The notes: generated by a model not told the origin, from the sequence alone. A stretch of 64,000 nucleotides of DNA from Shewanella sp. ANA-3 (GCF_000203935.1 NC_008577.1:1674001-1738000); one strand, 5' to 3'. Counted from the stretch's first letter, positions 19,104 through 28,657 are shown. Program-made: numbers and translations.

Positions 19104-19121
19104 TAATGGTCAGACCTGTTA
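19104..19121. promoter_or_regulatory. FadR-like operator upstream of fadI
   Basis: TAATGGTCAGACCTGTTA matches the FadR palindrome well (TGGTCNGACC core). It lies about 95 bases before the fadI start in the divergent moxR/fadI region, a position suited to repression of fadIJ. Confidence 0.72.
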
Positions 19122-19216
19122 TTGGGCTTTTTTAGTGCCAAACAGCAGGGCAAACATGGAAATCGATAGCGCCGCCTGAAATCTCTCAGCGATAGCGCAC
19201 ATAAAGAGGGTGACAA

Positions 19217-20527
19217 ATGAGTGATAGACAACAGGTAACTAACGCAAAGGGTGAGCGTATCGCCATTGTGGCTGGCTTAAGAACGCCATTTGCGAAACAG
19301 GCGACCGCATTCCACGGTGTGTCGGCGCTCGATATGGGCAAAATGGTGGTTAACGAGCTGCTGGCCCGTAGCGAACTGGATCCTAAATTGATTGAGCAAC
19401 TGGTGTATGGTCAGGTGGTACAAATGCCAGCGGCACCCAACATTGCCCGTGAAATCGTGTTAGGGACCGGCATGGATGTGTCAACCGATGCTTATAGCGT
19501 GACCCGCGCCTGTGCGACCAGTTTTCAATCTGCGGTGAATGTGGCCGAGTCAATCATGACGGGCAATATTGAGATTGGTATTGCCGGCGGCGCCGATTCT
19601 TCCTCGGTATTGCCTATTGGGGTATCTAAAAAACTTGCCCATGCCTTAGTCGATCTGAATAAAGCCCGCAGCTTTGGCCAAAAACTACAGATTTTCCGTC
19701 GTTTAGGCATCAAAGATTTATTGCCTGTGCCACCTGCCGTTGCTGAGTATTCTACGGGATTGTCCATGGGGCAAACCGCTGAACAAATGGCCAAAACGTA
19801 TAATATCAGCCGTGCTGACCAAGATGCGCTGGCGCACCGCTCCCACACGCTGGCGAGTGAAACGTGGGCCTCAGGTCACCTACGTGACGAAGTGATGGTG
19901 GCCCATGTTCCCCCCTACAAACAGTTTATCGAGCGCGATAATAACATTCGTGAAAACTCCGATTTAAGCTCTTACGCTAAACTGCGTCCCGCTTTCGATA
20001 AAAAGCATGGCAGTGTCACCGCCGCGAACAGTACACCGCTGACCGATGGCGCCTCGGCGATCATTTTGATGAGTGAAGGCCGTGCTAAAGCCTTGGGGTA
20101 TCAACCTATTGGTTACATTAAGAGCTACGCATTTACCGCGATTGATGTCTGGCAAGACATGTTGATGGGACCTTCCTACGCAACGCCATTGGCATTAAAA
20201 CGCGCCGGCATGGAATTAGAAGATTTAACCCTCATCGAAATGCACGAAGCCTTTGCGGCACAAACCTTAGCGAACATGCAGATGTTTGCCTCAAAGAAAT
20301 TTGCCGAAGAAAAATTAGGGCGCAATCGTGCCATTGGTGAAATCGATATGAGCAAATTTAACGTGCTCGGCGGCTCTTTAGCTTACGGCCATCCTTTTGC
20401 GGCCACAGGTACGCGTTTAATCACTCAGGTTTGTCGTGAGCTTAAACGTCGTGGTGGCGGAACGGGACTAGCAACGGCCTGTGCTGCGGGTGGTTTAGGG
20501 GCTGCAATGATTGTGGAAGTGGAGTAA
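19217..20527 (+). CDS. fadI: 3-ketoacyl-CoA thiolase, FadI type
   Basis: A 436-residue thiolase, the beta subunit of the FadIJ beta-oxidation complex; it cleaves 3-ketoacyl-CoA to acetyl-CoA and a shortened acyl-CoA. The nucleophilic cysteine is C99 in [12 protein letters not shown]. The catalytic histidine lies in EMHEAFAAQ, a second histidine in [11 protein letters not shown], and the last cysteine in [11 protein letters not shown]. Length and the N-terminal [15 protein letters not shown] match FadI (436 residues in E. coli) rather than the shorter FadA. Its stop overlaps the fadJ start (TAATG), so the two subunits are translationally coupled. A FadR-like box lies upstream. Confidence 0.93.
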   Translation: MSDRQQVTNAKGERIAIVAGLRTPFAKQATAFHGVSALDMGKMVVNELLARSELDPKLIEQLVYGQVVQMPAAPNIAREIVLGTGMDVSTDAYSVTRACATSFQSAVNVAESIMTGNIEIGIAGGADSSSVLPIGVSKKLAHALVDLNKARSFGQKLQIFRRLGIKDLLPVPPAVAEYSTGLSMGQTAEQMAKTYNISRADQDALAHRSHTLASETWASGHLRDEVMVAHVPPYKQFIERDNNIRENSDLSSYAKLRPAFDKKHGSVTAANSTPLTDGASAIILMSEGRAKALGYQPIGYIKSYAFTAIDVWQDMLMGPSYATPLALKRAGMELEDLTLIEMHEAFAAQTLANMQMFASKKFAEEKLGRNRAIGEIDMSKFNVLGGSLAYGHPFAATGTRLITQVCRELKRRGGGTGLATACAAGGLGAAMIVEVE

Positions 20528-22662
20528 TGGCGATGGAAAAGACATTTAATTTAACCCGCCGTGAAGACGGTATCGCCATTCTAATGATGGACGTACCCGG
20601 CGAAACCATGAATACCCTCAAGGCAGAGTTTGGCCCTGAGATCAGTGAGATCCTGTCTGAGATTAAACGCGATAGCAGTATCCGTGGCCTAGTGCTGATT
20701 TCGGGTAAAAAAGACTCCTTCGTAGCTGGGGCGGATATTTCTATGCTCGACGCTTGCCAAACGGCGGGCGATGCGAAAGCCTTATCCCAGCAAGGGCATG
20801 TGGTGTTTAACGAGTTAGAAGCCTTGAATATCCCTGTGGTTGCCGCGATACATGGCGCCTGTTTAGGGGGCGGTCTTGAGCTTGCGCTTGCCTGCCATCA
20901 ACGTGTGTGCAGTGATGACGGCAAGACCATGTTGGGCGTACCCGAAGTGCAACTCGGTTTGTTACCCGGTGGCGGCGGTACTCAGCGTTTGCCTCGTTTA
21001 GTGGGGATCACTACTGCGCTGGATATGATGTTGACGGGTAAACAAATTCGTCCTAAACAAGCGTTAAAGATGGGCTTAGTTAACGATGTGGTGCCACAGA
21101 CAATTTTACTGCAAACCGCAGTGGAGATGGCGCTCGCGGGTAAGCGCACGGCGAAACCAGTTAAAAAATCTCTGGTTAATCAATTACTCGAAGGCACAGG
21201 GTTTGGTCGTAACATTATTTTCGATCAAGCTGCCAAGCAAGTCGTTAAGAAAACCCAAGGTAACTATCCTGCACCAGCAAAAATTATTGATTGCGTGCGC
21301 CAAGGTATGGCGAAGGGAATGCAGAAAGGGCTTGAGGTGGAAGCCAGCCATTTTGCTGAGCTGGTGGTGTCGAAAGAATCTGAGGCGCTGCGCAGTATTT
21401 TCTTTGCCACTACAGAGATGAAGAAAGAAACTGGCGCCGAAGGGGCGACACCACGTAAAGTCAAAAAAGCCGTGATCTTAGGTGGCGGTTTGATGGGCGG
21501 TGGTATTGCTTCGGTCACGACGACTAAGGCGAAAATTCCTGCGCGGGTAAAAGACATTAACGAAAAGGGCTTAAGCAATGCGCTTTCTTACGCCTATAAG
21601 TTATTGGATAAAGGCGTTAAACGTCGTCATATGACGCCGGCCGTTCGCGACAATTTAATGGCACTGATGACAACGACGACCGAATATAAAGGCGTTAAGG
21701 ACGCTGATATTGTTGTTGAAGCCGTATTTGAGGATTTAGCGCTTAAACATCAGATGGTTAAAGATATTGAGCGTGAATGCGGCGAGCACACGATTTTTGC
21801 ATCTAACACCTCATCTTTACCCATTGGCCAAATTGCACAGGCGGCCAGCCGTCCTGAAAATGTGATTGGCTTACATTATTTCTCACCAGTAGAAAAAATG
21901 CCGCTGGTGGAAGTGATTGCCCATGCGAAAACGTCTCCTGAGACGATTGCCACCACAGTGGCCTTTGCCCGCAAACAGGGTAAAACGCCAATCGTGGTAC
22001 AAGACGGTGCCGGTTTTTATGTTAACCGTATCCTCGCGCTGTATATGAACGAAGCTGCACAATTACTGCTGGAAGGCCAGAGTATTGAGCACTTAGACAA
22101 AGCCTTAGTGAAGTTCGGTTTCCCCGTTGGCCCTATCACTTTGCTCGATGAAGTGGGTATCGATGTCGGTGCTAAAATCGCTCCAATCCTTGAAAAAGAA
22201 CTGGGCGAGCGCTTTAAAGCCCCAGCAGCCTTCGATAAGTTACTGAGCGATGATAGAAAAGGCCGTAAAAATGGCAAAGGTTTCTATCAATATGCTGCTG
22301 GCAATAAAGCGTCGAGCAAGAAGAAAGCCGTGGATGAAAGTGTTTACGCAGTACTTGGCATCAAGCCAGGTATGGACAAAGACTTAAGTGCTGTGGCCGA
22401 GCGTTGTGTGGTGCAAATGCTCAATGAAGCAGTACGTTGTTTAGATGACGGCATTATTGCTTCCCCGCGTGATGGTGATATTGGCGCCATTTTCGGTATT
22501 GGTTTCCCACCATTCTTAGGTGGCCCATTCCACTATATTGATACCCTAGGTGCCGATAACTTGGTCAACATACTGGAACGTTATCAAGCTCAATACGGCG
22601 ACCGATTTGAGCCATGCCCACGTCTTAAGGCGATGGCGGCAGAAAAGGCTCGTTTCTTCTAA
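20527..22662 (+). CDS. fadJ: Fatty acid oxidation complex alpha subunit FadJ (enoyl-CoA hydratase / 3-hydroxyacyl-CoA dehydrogenase)
   Basis: A 711-residue bifunctional enzyme. The N-terminal crotonase domain (about residues 1-190) has the oxyanion-hole elements [10 protein letters not shown] and [15 protein letters not shown] and the glutamate-bearing [19 protein letters not shown]. The NAD-binding domain begins near residue 315 ([15 protein letters not shown]); ASNTSSLPI and the catalytic histidine in [16 protein letters not shown] follow, and then the C-terminal helical domain. The start ATG shares bases with the fadI stop; a second ATG two codons on is possible. A strong terminator follows. 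In E. coli sixA comes next; here about 9 kb of other genes intervene. Confidence 0.93.
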   Translation: MAMEKTFNLTRREDGIAILMMDVPGETMNTLKAEFGPEISEILSEIKRDSSIRGLVLISGKKDSFVAGADISMLDACQTAGDAKALSQQGHVVFNELEALNIPVVAAIHGACLGGGLELALACHQRVCSDDGKTMLGVPEVQLGLLPGGGGTQRLPRLVGITTALDMMLTGKQIRPKQALKMGLVNDVVPQTILLQTAVEMALAGKRTAKPVKKSLVNQLLEGTGFGRNIIFDQAAKQVVKKTQGNYPAPAKIIDCVRQGMAKGMQKGLEVEASHFAELVVSKESEALRSIFFATTEMKKETGAEGATPRKVKKAVILGGGLMGGGIASVTTTKAKIPARVKDINEKGLSNALSYAYKLLDKGVKRRHMTPAVRDNLMALMTTTTEYKGVKDADIVVEAVFEDLALKHQMVKDIERECGEHTIFASNTSSLPIGQIAQAASRPENVIGLHYFSPVEKMPLVEVIAHAKTSPETIATTVAFARKQGKTPIVVQDGAGFYVNRILALYMNEAAQLLLEGQSIEHLDKALVKFGFPVGPITLLDEVGIDVGAKIAPILEKELGERFKAPAAFDKLLSDDRKGRKNGKGFYQYAAGNKASSKKKAVDESVYAVLGIKPGMDKDLSAVAERCVVQMLNEAVRCLDDGIIASPRDGDIGAIFGIGFPPFLGGPFHYIDTLGADNLVNILERYQAQYGDRFEPCPRLKAMAAEKARFF

Positions 22663-22683
22663 GTGCACAAATAGAGGTTGATT

Positions 22684-22713
22684 AAAAAAGCGGCAATATG
22701 ATGCCGCTTTTTT
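22684..22713 (+). terminator. Rho-independent terminator after fadJ
   Basis: A twelve-base stem, AAAAAAGCGGCA / TGCCGCTTTTTT, with a six-base loop ends in a T-run, 22 bases after the fadJ stop. Confidence 0.88.
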
Positions 22714-22924
22714 ATTGCCTCAAGGCTAATTTTTGCCTAAAAAATGTTCACATTTGTTTGAGTGATCTTGTATTATGGCGTCCCTATTTACGGCAGTTGT
22801 GCCGTGATACCGTCAGTGTAGATGTTGCTTAGTGCTGATAAATAGCCTCGCTCAGAGTCTATTTATATTGAGAACGGCTATTTTTTGATTTGCACATAAT
22901 GGCTTAGCCGATAAAGAGGTTGCT

Positions 22925-23134
22925 GTGGGATTCATGTTTTATGTGGTTGTCGCCTTGTCGGTGAGTTGCTCCTGGTGTTTTGGCGTTGCGGCTTTTAGAG
23001 TAGGACTTTCGGTAAGCTATTGGGCTGTAATGGGATTTATACTGGGACCCTTAGCGTTTCCACTGTTTTCCTCCCATAAACGTATTGCGCTAAGCAGAAT
23101 GCGCCGAACTTCTGACGCTAGTCTAACCGCTTAA
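22925..23134 (+). CDS. Small hydrophobic membrane protein, unrecognised
   Basis: A 69-residue protein with two hydrophobic segments (MFYVVVALSVSCSWCFGVAAF and YWAVMGFILGPLAFPLF) and a basic, serine-rich C-terminal tail (SSHKRIALSRMRR). The GTG start at 22925 is preceded by AAGAGG at a good distance. It is flanked by the fadJ terminator and a very strong bidirectional terminator, so it is a separate transcription unit. I do not recognise a family and assign no function. Two-helix topology with the tail in the cytoplasm is the simplest reading. Confidence 0.6.
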   Translation: MGFMFYVVVALSVSCSWCFGVAAFRVGLSVSYWAVMGFILGPLAFPLFSSHKRIALSRMRRTSDASLTA

Positions 23135-23160
23135 TGTTGATATGATTTGTCGTAAATGTG

Positions 23161-23199
23161 GGCAATAAAAAAGGAGCATAAAGCTCCTTTTTTATTGCC
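23161..23199. terminator. Bidirectional terminator with a 17-base perfect stem
   Basis: Two 17-base arms (23161-23177 and 23183-23199) pair perfectly around the loop ATAAA, with A- and T-runs built into the stem. It separates the small membrane protein gene (plus) from the 38-residue peptide gene (minus) and can end both transcripts. Confidence 0.9.
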
Positions 23200-23264
23200 C
23201 TAGGCTACGCGCTAGCAAATGGCTCTAGGCTCTGTGAACGGTATATTTCCGCTTGAAGGGGAAA

Positions 23265-23381
23265 TTAATTCCACCAACCCTTTGCAGGGATCACTTCAAG
23301 GTGGTTTAAGCCTTCTGGTAATTTCACTTTTTTACGAACAGGCTTTGCGAAACCAAGTGCTTTTTTGAGTGAGTTAATCAT
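23265..23381 (-). CDS. 38-residue basic peptide downstream of the repeat-protein gene, unrecognised
   Basis: A short gene with a good Shine-Dalgarno sequence (GAGGT eight bases before the ATG). It encodes 38 residues beginning MINSLKKALGFAKPVRKK and ending HLEVIPAKGWWN: seven lysines, one arginine and two glutamates, so strongly basic, with a tryptophan pair at the C-terminus and no signal peptide or membrane helix. It starts 28 bases after the stop of the tandem-repeat secreted protein, on the same strand, and both lie between a sigma-54 promoter and a strong terminator, so one message is likely. No family is recognised. It could be a peptide precursor, an antimicrobial or toxin-like peptide, or a regulatory microprotein. 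Confidence 0.65.
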   Translation of the reverse strand: MINSLKKALGFAKPVRKKVKLPEGLNHLEVIPAKGWWN

Positions 23382-23408
23382 ATTTTATTACCTCAATTTA
23401 AAGATTAA

Positions 23409-23996
23409 TTACGCGATTTCTGTATTGGAATTAGCAAATTTCACATATGGATGGCCAGCGACTTCTAATGGCTTGAATTTCACATATGGATGGCCAGCGA
23501 CTTCAAGTGGTTTGAACTTAACATATGGATGGCCAGCGACTTCTAATGGTTTGAACTTCACATATGGATGGCCAGCGACTTCTAATGGCTTGAATTTCAC
23601 ATATGGATGGCCAGCGACTTCTAATGGCTTGAATTTCACATATGGATGGCCAGCGACTTCTAATGGCTTGAATTTCACATATGGATGGCCAGCGACTTCT
23701 AATGGCTTGAACTTCACATATGGATGGCCAGCAACTTCAAGTGGCTTGAATTTCACATATGGATGGCCAGCGACTTCAAGTGGCTTGAATTTCACATATG
23801 GATGGCCAGCGACTTCTAGTGATTTGAATTTTACATATGGATGACCAGCTACTTCTGGATTAACGTCTTTAGTCGCTTCGGATGATACAACAGTTTGAGA
23901 AAGGCTTTTCTCTACAGTTGTTTCAATGGCCGCGGCTGTTGTTACAAAGCCGATTGTAGACAGTAATGCTGCTGCAGTTAGAATTCCTTTCATCAT
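23409..23996 (-). CDS. Secreted protein made of eleven 13-residue HPYVKF tandem repeats
   Basis: A 195-residue protein. A signal peptide (MMKGILTAAALLSTIGFVTT, cleavage near AAA-IE) is followed by a 24-residue leader (ETTVEKSLSQTVVSSEATKD) and then eleven copies of EVAGHPYVKFKPL from residue 48, ending in an eight-residue tail ANSNTEIA. The ten-residue core EVAGHPYVKF is identical in all eleven copies; only the linker varies (KSL after the first, none after the last). Silent codon differences between copies with no amino-acid change point to selection on the peptide. The start is supported by GAGAGAT upstream; the second ATG is equally possible. A near-consensus sigma-54 promoter lies 54 bases upstream. 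No family is recognised. Possible roles: a multi-copy peptide precursor, a metal- or surface-binding repeat protein, or an adhesin. Confidence 0.82.
   Translation of the reverse strand: MMKGILTAAALLSTIGFVTTAAAIETTVEKSLSQTVVSSEATKDVNPEVAGHPYVKFKSLEVAGHPYVKFKPLEVAGHPYVKFKPLEVAGHPYVKFKPLEVAGHPYVKFKPLEVAGHPYVKFKPLEVAGHPYVKFKPLEVAGHPYVKFKPLEVAGHPYVKFKPLEVAGHPYVKFKPLEVAGHPYVKFANSNTEIA
23436..23855. repeat. Tandem array, 39-base unit, about 10.8 copies
   Basis: A 420-base in-frame array of 39-base units encodes the EVAGHPYVKFKPL repeats. Units differ by scattered silent changes, for example TTA versus CTT for leucine and AAA versus AAG for lysine. Each unit contains CATATG. Because the unit length is a multiple of three, the opposite strand also stays open; that is a by-product. 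Confidence 0.95.
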
Positions 23997-24050
23997 TTTA
24001 TCTCTCAGGGTAGTTGATAATGTTTTATTTTTTGACTCTGAACATCTTAA

Positions 24051-24067
24051 TGCAGATGTTGTGCCAA
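24051..24067 (-). promoter_or_regulatory. Sigma-54 (-24/-12) promoter of the repeat-protein gene
   Basis: On the minus strand TTGGCACAACATCTGCA fits the sigma-54 consensus TGGCAC-N5-TTGC with one mismatch in the -12 element. It is identical but for one base to the promoter-like site before the flavoprotein gene at 61135-61151. It lies 54 bases before the ATG. An enhancer site would fall in the end of the sensor gene; none was recognised. Confidence 0.78.
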
Positions 24068-24102
24068 TGTTTCAAACTACCGATTGAGAGATAATTTTAT
24101 GA

Positions 24103-27100
24103 TCAAATAATCTTGTGGTGGGGCATGAATTTACTCCGATCATCTTGAAGCAATTGAGTAAATTCAATTTCATTAATCGCTTTGCTAAAGATATAACCTT
24201 GTATTTCTTCGCAGTTAAGGGCCCGAAGGATATTTAGCTGCGCGGCTTGTTCTACACCTTCGCCGACAACCGACAGACCCATATTGTGAGCGATGGTAAT
24301 GATTGAATCGACCATCTTCAAATCTCGGTCAGATTTATCAATATCATCGACAAAGGCTTTATCGATTTTGAGCGTATGAATTGGGAACCGTTTTAAGTAA
24401 GAAAGTGAAGAATAACCCGTACCGAAGTCATCCAACGCGAGGCTCACTCCCATCTTAGCTAATTGCTGCATAACGGTTATAGCCATTTCTGGCTGCTTAA
24501 TAACCGTCCCTTCGGTGATTTCGAGTTCTAGGTGAGAGGCCGGTAATTGCGTTAAGCGTAAAATAGATTCTATGCGTTGCTGTAAATCGGGTAGGGCAAA
24601 CTGACGTGACGATAAATTGACGGCGACTCTTCCTTTGAAGAGCCCTTGTTCACGCCATTTCTGCGCCGCAAAACAGGCTTTTCTAAGTACAATTTCACCG
24701 ATTTCAATAATAAGGCCATTTTCTTCCGCAAGGGGAATAAAATCATTCGGTGGGATCAGTCCACGGGTGGGATGATTTAAACGGACTAAGGCTTCCATCC
24801 CCGCGACGTGACCACTTTTAAGATCGACTTTGGGTTGATAATACACCTCAAATAAATCTTCTTTTAATCCTTCACGAATGAGGTTTTCAATTTCTAATTG
24901 TTTAATCGCATGTTGGTTAAGGGATTCTGAGTAGAATTGGTAACAATTACCGCCAGCAGATTTAGCATGATACATGGCAATATCGGCTTTTCTCAGAAGT
25001 GCCTGCTCACTCTGTTCATCTTCAGGATAGAAAACAATACCAATACTTACGCCCAAAACGAGCTGCTCATTACCGATTTCAAACATGGTTTTAAAGGCTT
25101 CAATTACTCGTCCTGCAATCGCGGCAGAAGCACTGATGTCAGATGTTTTATCGAGTACAATCGCAAACTCATCGCCACCTAGACGATAGATACTGGTGTT
25201 TTTAGGGAGAATTGACTTAATTCTGATGGAGACGAGTTTGAGTAACTGATCGCCAATTTGATGGCCTAAGGAGTCATTGATACGTTTAAAATTGTCGAGG
25301 TCGAGTACCATTAAGGCATGGGTAATTTCTTTATTAACCAAGTTTCCTAATGTGACTTGCAAGTTTGAGCGATTGGGCAGCCCCGTTAATAGGTCATTGT
25401 TGGTGAGTTTACGAAGTTCTTCTTCTTGCTGTTTACGTCTCGATATATCAGAAAATACCCCTACGTAATGCGATAATTCACCTAATTCATCGTAAATGGC
25501 GTCAATAGTCAGCTCCATATGGAAATGACTATTGTCACCACGGCTGGCTTCGACTTCGCTGGCCCAACGGCCTTGTTGTTTTAACATGGTACGAATTTGA
25601 TTAGAAAAGGATTCCGGATACAAATCGAAGGTAAGCAGATTACCAATAAAATCGGTTCGATTACGCTGAGATATTCTACAGCACGCTTCGTTCACCTCTA
25701 CAAATCGATATTCGCTGTCGAGAATAAACATACCTTCGGAAATATTTTCAATGGCTTTTTCGAACAGTTTTAATTGTTCTTCCTTTTGCTTGAACTGGCT
25801 AATATTTTTTATTGTGCCCGTCATCCGCAGCGCATTATCTTTATCATCTCTTTCTACAATTTTTGCTCGGTCTAAGATCCAGATCCAGCTATCATCTTTG
25901 CCCTTAACTCTATAGGCCGCTTCAAAATGATCAGTTTCACCGTAGAAGTGTTTGTTGAGTGCTTCCCTTACACGTTCTTGCTCCATGGGATGAATATTAC
26001 TCTCTTCATCACTGTTGCCAGAACGGTGACCATCCCTCGGAAATTCCAATGCTCCCCAAATATTCGAACGGAAAATATTGCCAGTCTCAATATCCCAGTC
26101 CCACATTTCATCGCCACTCCCCCATAAAGAAAGTTTTAGGCGTTCTTCGCTTAATGCAATTTGGCGTTGAATTTCTCGTTTACGTAGGATTGCTTTGAAA
26201 ACAAAGAGGGTGAAAAGCATTAAAATAATGAAATAAATTACTTTGGCTTGAGTTGAAGACCACCAGGGTGGAGTTATTATAATATTTACTTCTTTTTCAG
26301 GGGATTTATCTCCTGAAAGTTTATTCATAGCATAAACTTGAAAAACGTATTTTCCTGGTGATAAGTTCGTGTAAGTTGCAGAATTAGTCCCATTTGAATA
26401 AATCCAAGTGTCAGAAAGTCCTTGCATTCTATAGTAATAGCTTGTAGCAAATTCATCTGACATTGGAGATATGAAATCGAAAGAAAATGGATATTCAGAG
26501 TATTTTAGTTTTATTTCGTTTGTAACATCAATTGGTTGGCTTAAGTATTTGCCATTTTTTTCTTGTGAAATATTGAAAACTGAAAAGTTTGTTATCTCAG
26601 TTTTGCTGACTTTTTGGTTTTTTATGTATTCATTAACTTCTTCAGGAGAAACAATACTTATCCCATTTATTCCTGCCAATAGAACAAATTCGTTAACTCT
26701 TATAGCACTAGGAGAGTTATACTCATATTGACTTCCATTTGATGTATTTAATGTATATGAAGAGTGGTTTTTTTTGTTGTAAACAATGACTTCACCTAGT
26801 GATGATACCGTAATGAAGTCTATGTCACTAACAATTGAATATATTTCTTTATTGTTTGATAATACTTTTTCTATTGTGCCAGTTAATGTGTTGTAACGCA
26901 TTAGGGCTGACGAAGTTCCAAATAATATGTTGTTGTTATCTTTTTCTATACTGTAAGTTAATTGTTCGCTGACAACAGTTTCGTTGCCATTCTCATATTT
27001 TCTTAAACCACCTTGACTTGCCACATAAAACAGGTTTTCAGATATTATTTCAATATCGAAAATCGGCTCCCCTCTTTGTGTGTCAAAGGTATTTATTACA

Positions 27101-28404
27101 TTAGAATCTTTAATTATCAATATTTTTCCATCTGGAGTTCCAGCAGATAAGATTGAACCATCATCATTACTAGATAATGATGAGATAGTTTCTTGACTCA
27201 GCATAGTAGCTGATTCGTTTTCTAAAACGAATAATCCAGAGCTAGTTCCGTAAAAAAGTTTCCCTTCGTTCATTACCGCATATTTATATCCCTTTGTATG
27301 GGTATTGAAATCAACTGCTTTTTGAAAATTATTATTGAAAAGAGAGATATATTCTGAATCTGATGATACAAGGAAACCACTTTTGTTTTTAGTTATATGC
27401 CAAGTGCTGTCGTTAGCGAGCGTGGTATGTTTTACTAAGTTACTTTGACTTTTTATGATTGAAAATCCTTGGTCAACACTACCAACCGAAAAGTAACTTT
27501 TGTTCACATAAAAGTAAGTTGCTTTATCTTGAGCGTATTCGGATAATGATCCTATGATTTTTCTTGTAAGAATGTTAATGATACTGTTTTCGGAAATCCC
27601 ATATATAAGCTCATTGTTTTTGGCTAATTGTGAAAATGCACGGTCATCTATTTTTTTTACAAGGTTTCCATCATATTCAAAAAGACCATTCTTTGAAGAT
27701 AGTATGAGAGTGTTGGCATCTTTTTGTTCAATATCTATAACATTTTCTTTAATGAGAGTTAAGTTTCCGTTCTTTAACTCATACAGTTTTCCTGAATAGT
27801 CTTTAAATAAGTAAGTATAACCTATTTTTATGGACTTCTTTATTTCTCCTATTCCTTCTTGTGCTAATGTATTAAAGTTATTTTTCCCAGTTATTTCTAT
27901 TATTGAGTTATCGGTGCCAATGATTAGGCTATTTATTGATATATTTATGCTCCAAATAGGTTTGTTCTCAAGTGGATGGCCGTATTTTATGAATGAGTCT
28001 TTACTTTTATCATATATCGCTAAACCATTATCAGTACCTACGTAAAGATCACCATTCTTATCTAATTGTAAACTTCTAATAAATGAGCTAGGCAAGCCCG
28101 AATCTGTTCCATCTGCATAAAAATGTTTGAAATTTCTTCCATCAAACCGGTTAAGCCCGTTAAGCGTACCTATCCAGAGATAGCCATCGTTATCTTGAAC
28201 TATTGAAGTTACAGTACCTTGTGAAAGACCTTGTGCGACACCAAATGACTGTGACTGTAAAATCACTATGGGAGAGGTTTCACTCGAAAATGCTGAAGCA
28301 GAGAAAGATGAAATCAAAGTGCTTAAAAATAAGCAACTAAGTAGGATTATTTGTAAGAGTGCTTTTGGCATAGTGTAGTTCTTAGTATTGTCCGAGGATG
28401 CCAT
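24103..28404 (-). CDS. Membrane sensor with beta-propeller, Y_Y_Y, two PAS, GGDEF and EAL domains
   Basis: A 1433-residue cyclic-di-GMP enzyme with a large exported sensor. After a signal/membrane segment come Reg_prop-type propeller repeats (VQDNDGYLWIGTLNGLNRFDG, LDKNGDLYVGTDNGLAIYD), a Y_Y_Y domain ending near residue 710, a membrane helix (KVIYFIILMLFTLFVFKAIL, about 718-738), two PAS domains, GGDEF (YRLGGDEFAIV, about 1078) and EAL (GMEALVRLNHP, about 1203, with LDDFGTGYSS and LKIDKAFVDD). Both catalytic motifs look intact. The inhibitory RxxD site before GGDEF is replaced by PKNT. The coding sequence is strikingly AT-rich from 28404 to about 26220 and normal after that, with the switch near the membrane helix. 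The start is uncertain (ATG at 28404 or 28371). It lies 106 bases before the repeat-protein gene. Confidence 0.85.
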   Translation of the reverse strand: MASSDNTKNYTMPKALLQIILLSCLFLSTLISSFSASAFSSETSPIVILQSQSFGVAQGLSQGTVTSIVQDNDGYLWIGTLNGLNRFDGRNFKHFYADGTDSGLPSSFIRSLQLDKNGDLYVGTDNGLAIYDKSKDSFIKYGHPLENKPIWSINISINSLIIGTDNSIIEITGKNNFNTLAQEGIGEIKKSIKIGYTYLFKDYSGKLYELKNGNLTLIKENVIDIEQKDANTLILSSKNGLFEYDGNLVKKIDDRAFSQLAKNNELIYGISENSIINILTRKIIGSLSEYAQDKATYFYVNKSYFSVGSVDQGFSIIKSQSNLVKHTTLANDSTWHITKNKSGFLVSSDSEYISLFNNNFQKAVDFNTHTKGYKYAVMNEGKLFYGTSSGLFVLENESATMLSQETISSLSSNDDGSILSAGTPDGKILIIKDSNVINTFDTQRGEPIFDIEIISENLFYVASQGGLRKYENGNETVVSEQLTYSIEKDNNNILFGTSSALMRYNTLTGTIEKVLSNNKEIYSIVSDIDFITVSSLGEVIVYNKKNHSSYTLNTSNGSQYEYNSPSAIRVNEFVLLAGINGISIVSPEEVNEYIKNQKVSKTEITNFSVFNISQEKNGKYLSQPIDVTNEIKLKYSEYPFSFDFISPMSDEFATSYYYRMQGLSDTWIYSNGTNSATYTNLSPGKYVFQVYAMNKLSGDKSPEKEVNIIITPPWWSSTQAKVIYFIILMLFTLFVFKAILRKREIQRQIALSEERLKLSLWGSGDEMWDWDIETGNIFRSNIWGALEFPRDGHRSGNSDEESNIHPMEQERVREALNKHFYGETDHFEAAYRVKGKDDSWIWILDRAKIVERDDKDNALRMTGTIKNISQFKQKEEQLKLFEKAIENISEGMFILDSEYRFVEVNEACCRISQRNRTDFIGNLLTFDLYPESFSNQIRTMLKQQGRWASEVEASRGDNSHFHMELTIDAIYDELGELSHYVGVFSDISRRKQQEEELRKLTNNDLLTGLPNRSNLQVTLGNLVNKEITHALMVLDLDNFKRINDSLGHQIGDQLLKLVSIRIKSILPKNTSIYRLGGDEFAIVLDKTSDISASAAIAGRVIEAFKTMFEIGNEQLVLGVSIGIVFYPEDEQSEQALLRKADIAMYHAKSAGGNCYQFYSESLNQHAIKQLEIENLIREGLKEDLFEVYYQPKVDLKSGHVAGMEALVRLNHPTRGLIPPNDFIPLAEENGLIIEIGEIVLRKACFAAQKWREQGLFKGRVAVNLSSRQFALPDLQQRIESILRLTQLPASHLELEITEGTVIKQPEMAITVMQQLAKMGVSLALDDFGTGYSSLSYLKRFPIHTLKIDKAFVDDIDKSDRDLKMVDSIITIAHNMGLSVVGEGVEQAAQLNILRALNCEEIQGYIFSKAINEIEFTQLLQDDRSKFMPHHKII

Positions 28405-28657
28405 GAAACAATTGTGTTACATCACTTTTCCAGAAATAGAAGCTTTTGTCAAAAGCCAGAATGTAAAAAATCCTTTTAATAGCATATAGATGGACTAATT
28501 TTGTACTTTGTCTTGACGCATTGGCATTGTTCTACCAACTTTTTCATCAGTTTTTTGCTTACTGACAATAGATACAACTATAGATTTACGTGCATTTAGC
28601 GATTTTGTTTGTTGGTTACCCATATGACATGAATACCATTACGTAAGTGCTAACTTG

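Noticed and set aside
19129..19143. Sigma-54-like TGGCACTAAAAAAGC on the minus strand before moxR
   Set aside because: The -12 element is AAGC rather than TTGC, and the run of A belongs to an AT-rich stretch; no activator context.
23365..23844. Plus-strand open frame of repeated FTYGWPATSNGLN units
   Set aside because: It is the reverse of the repeat gene; a 39-base unit keeps all frames periodic. It lacks a signal peptide and is opposite a gene with promoter, ribosome site and signal peptide.
23436..23855. Possible CRISPR array
   Set aside because: Units are contiguous 39-base coding repeats with no variable spacers.
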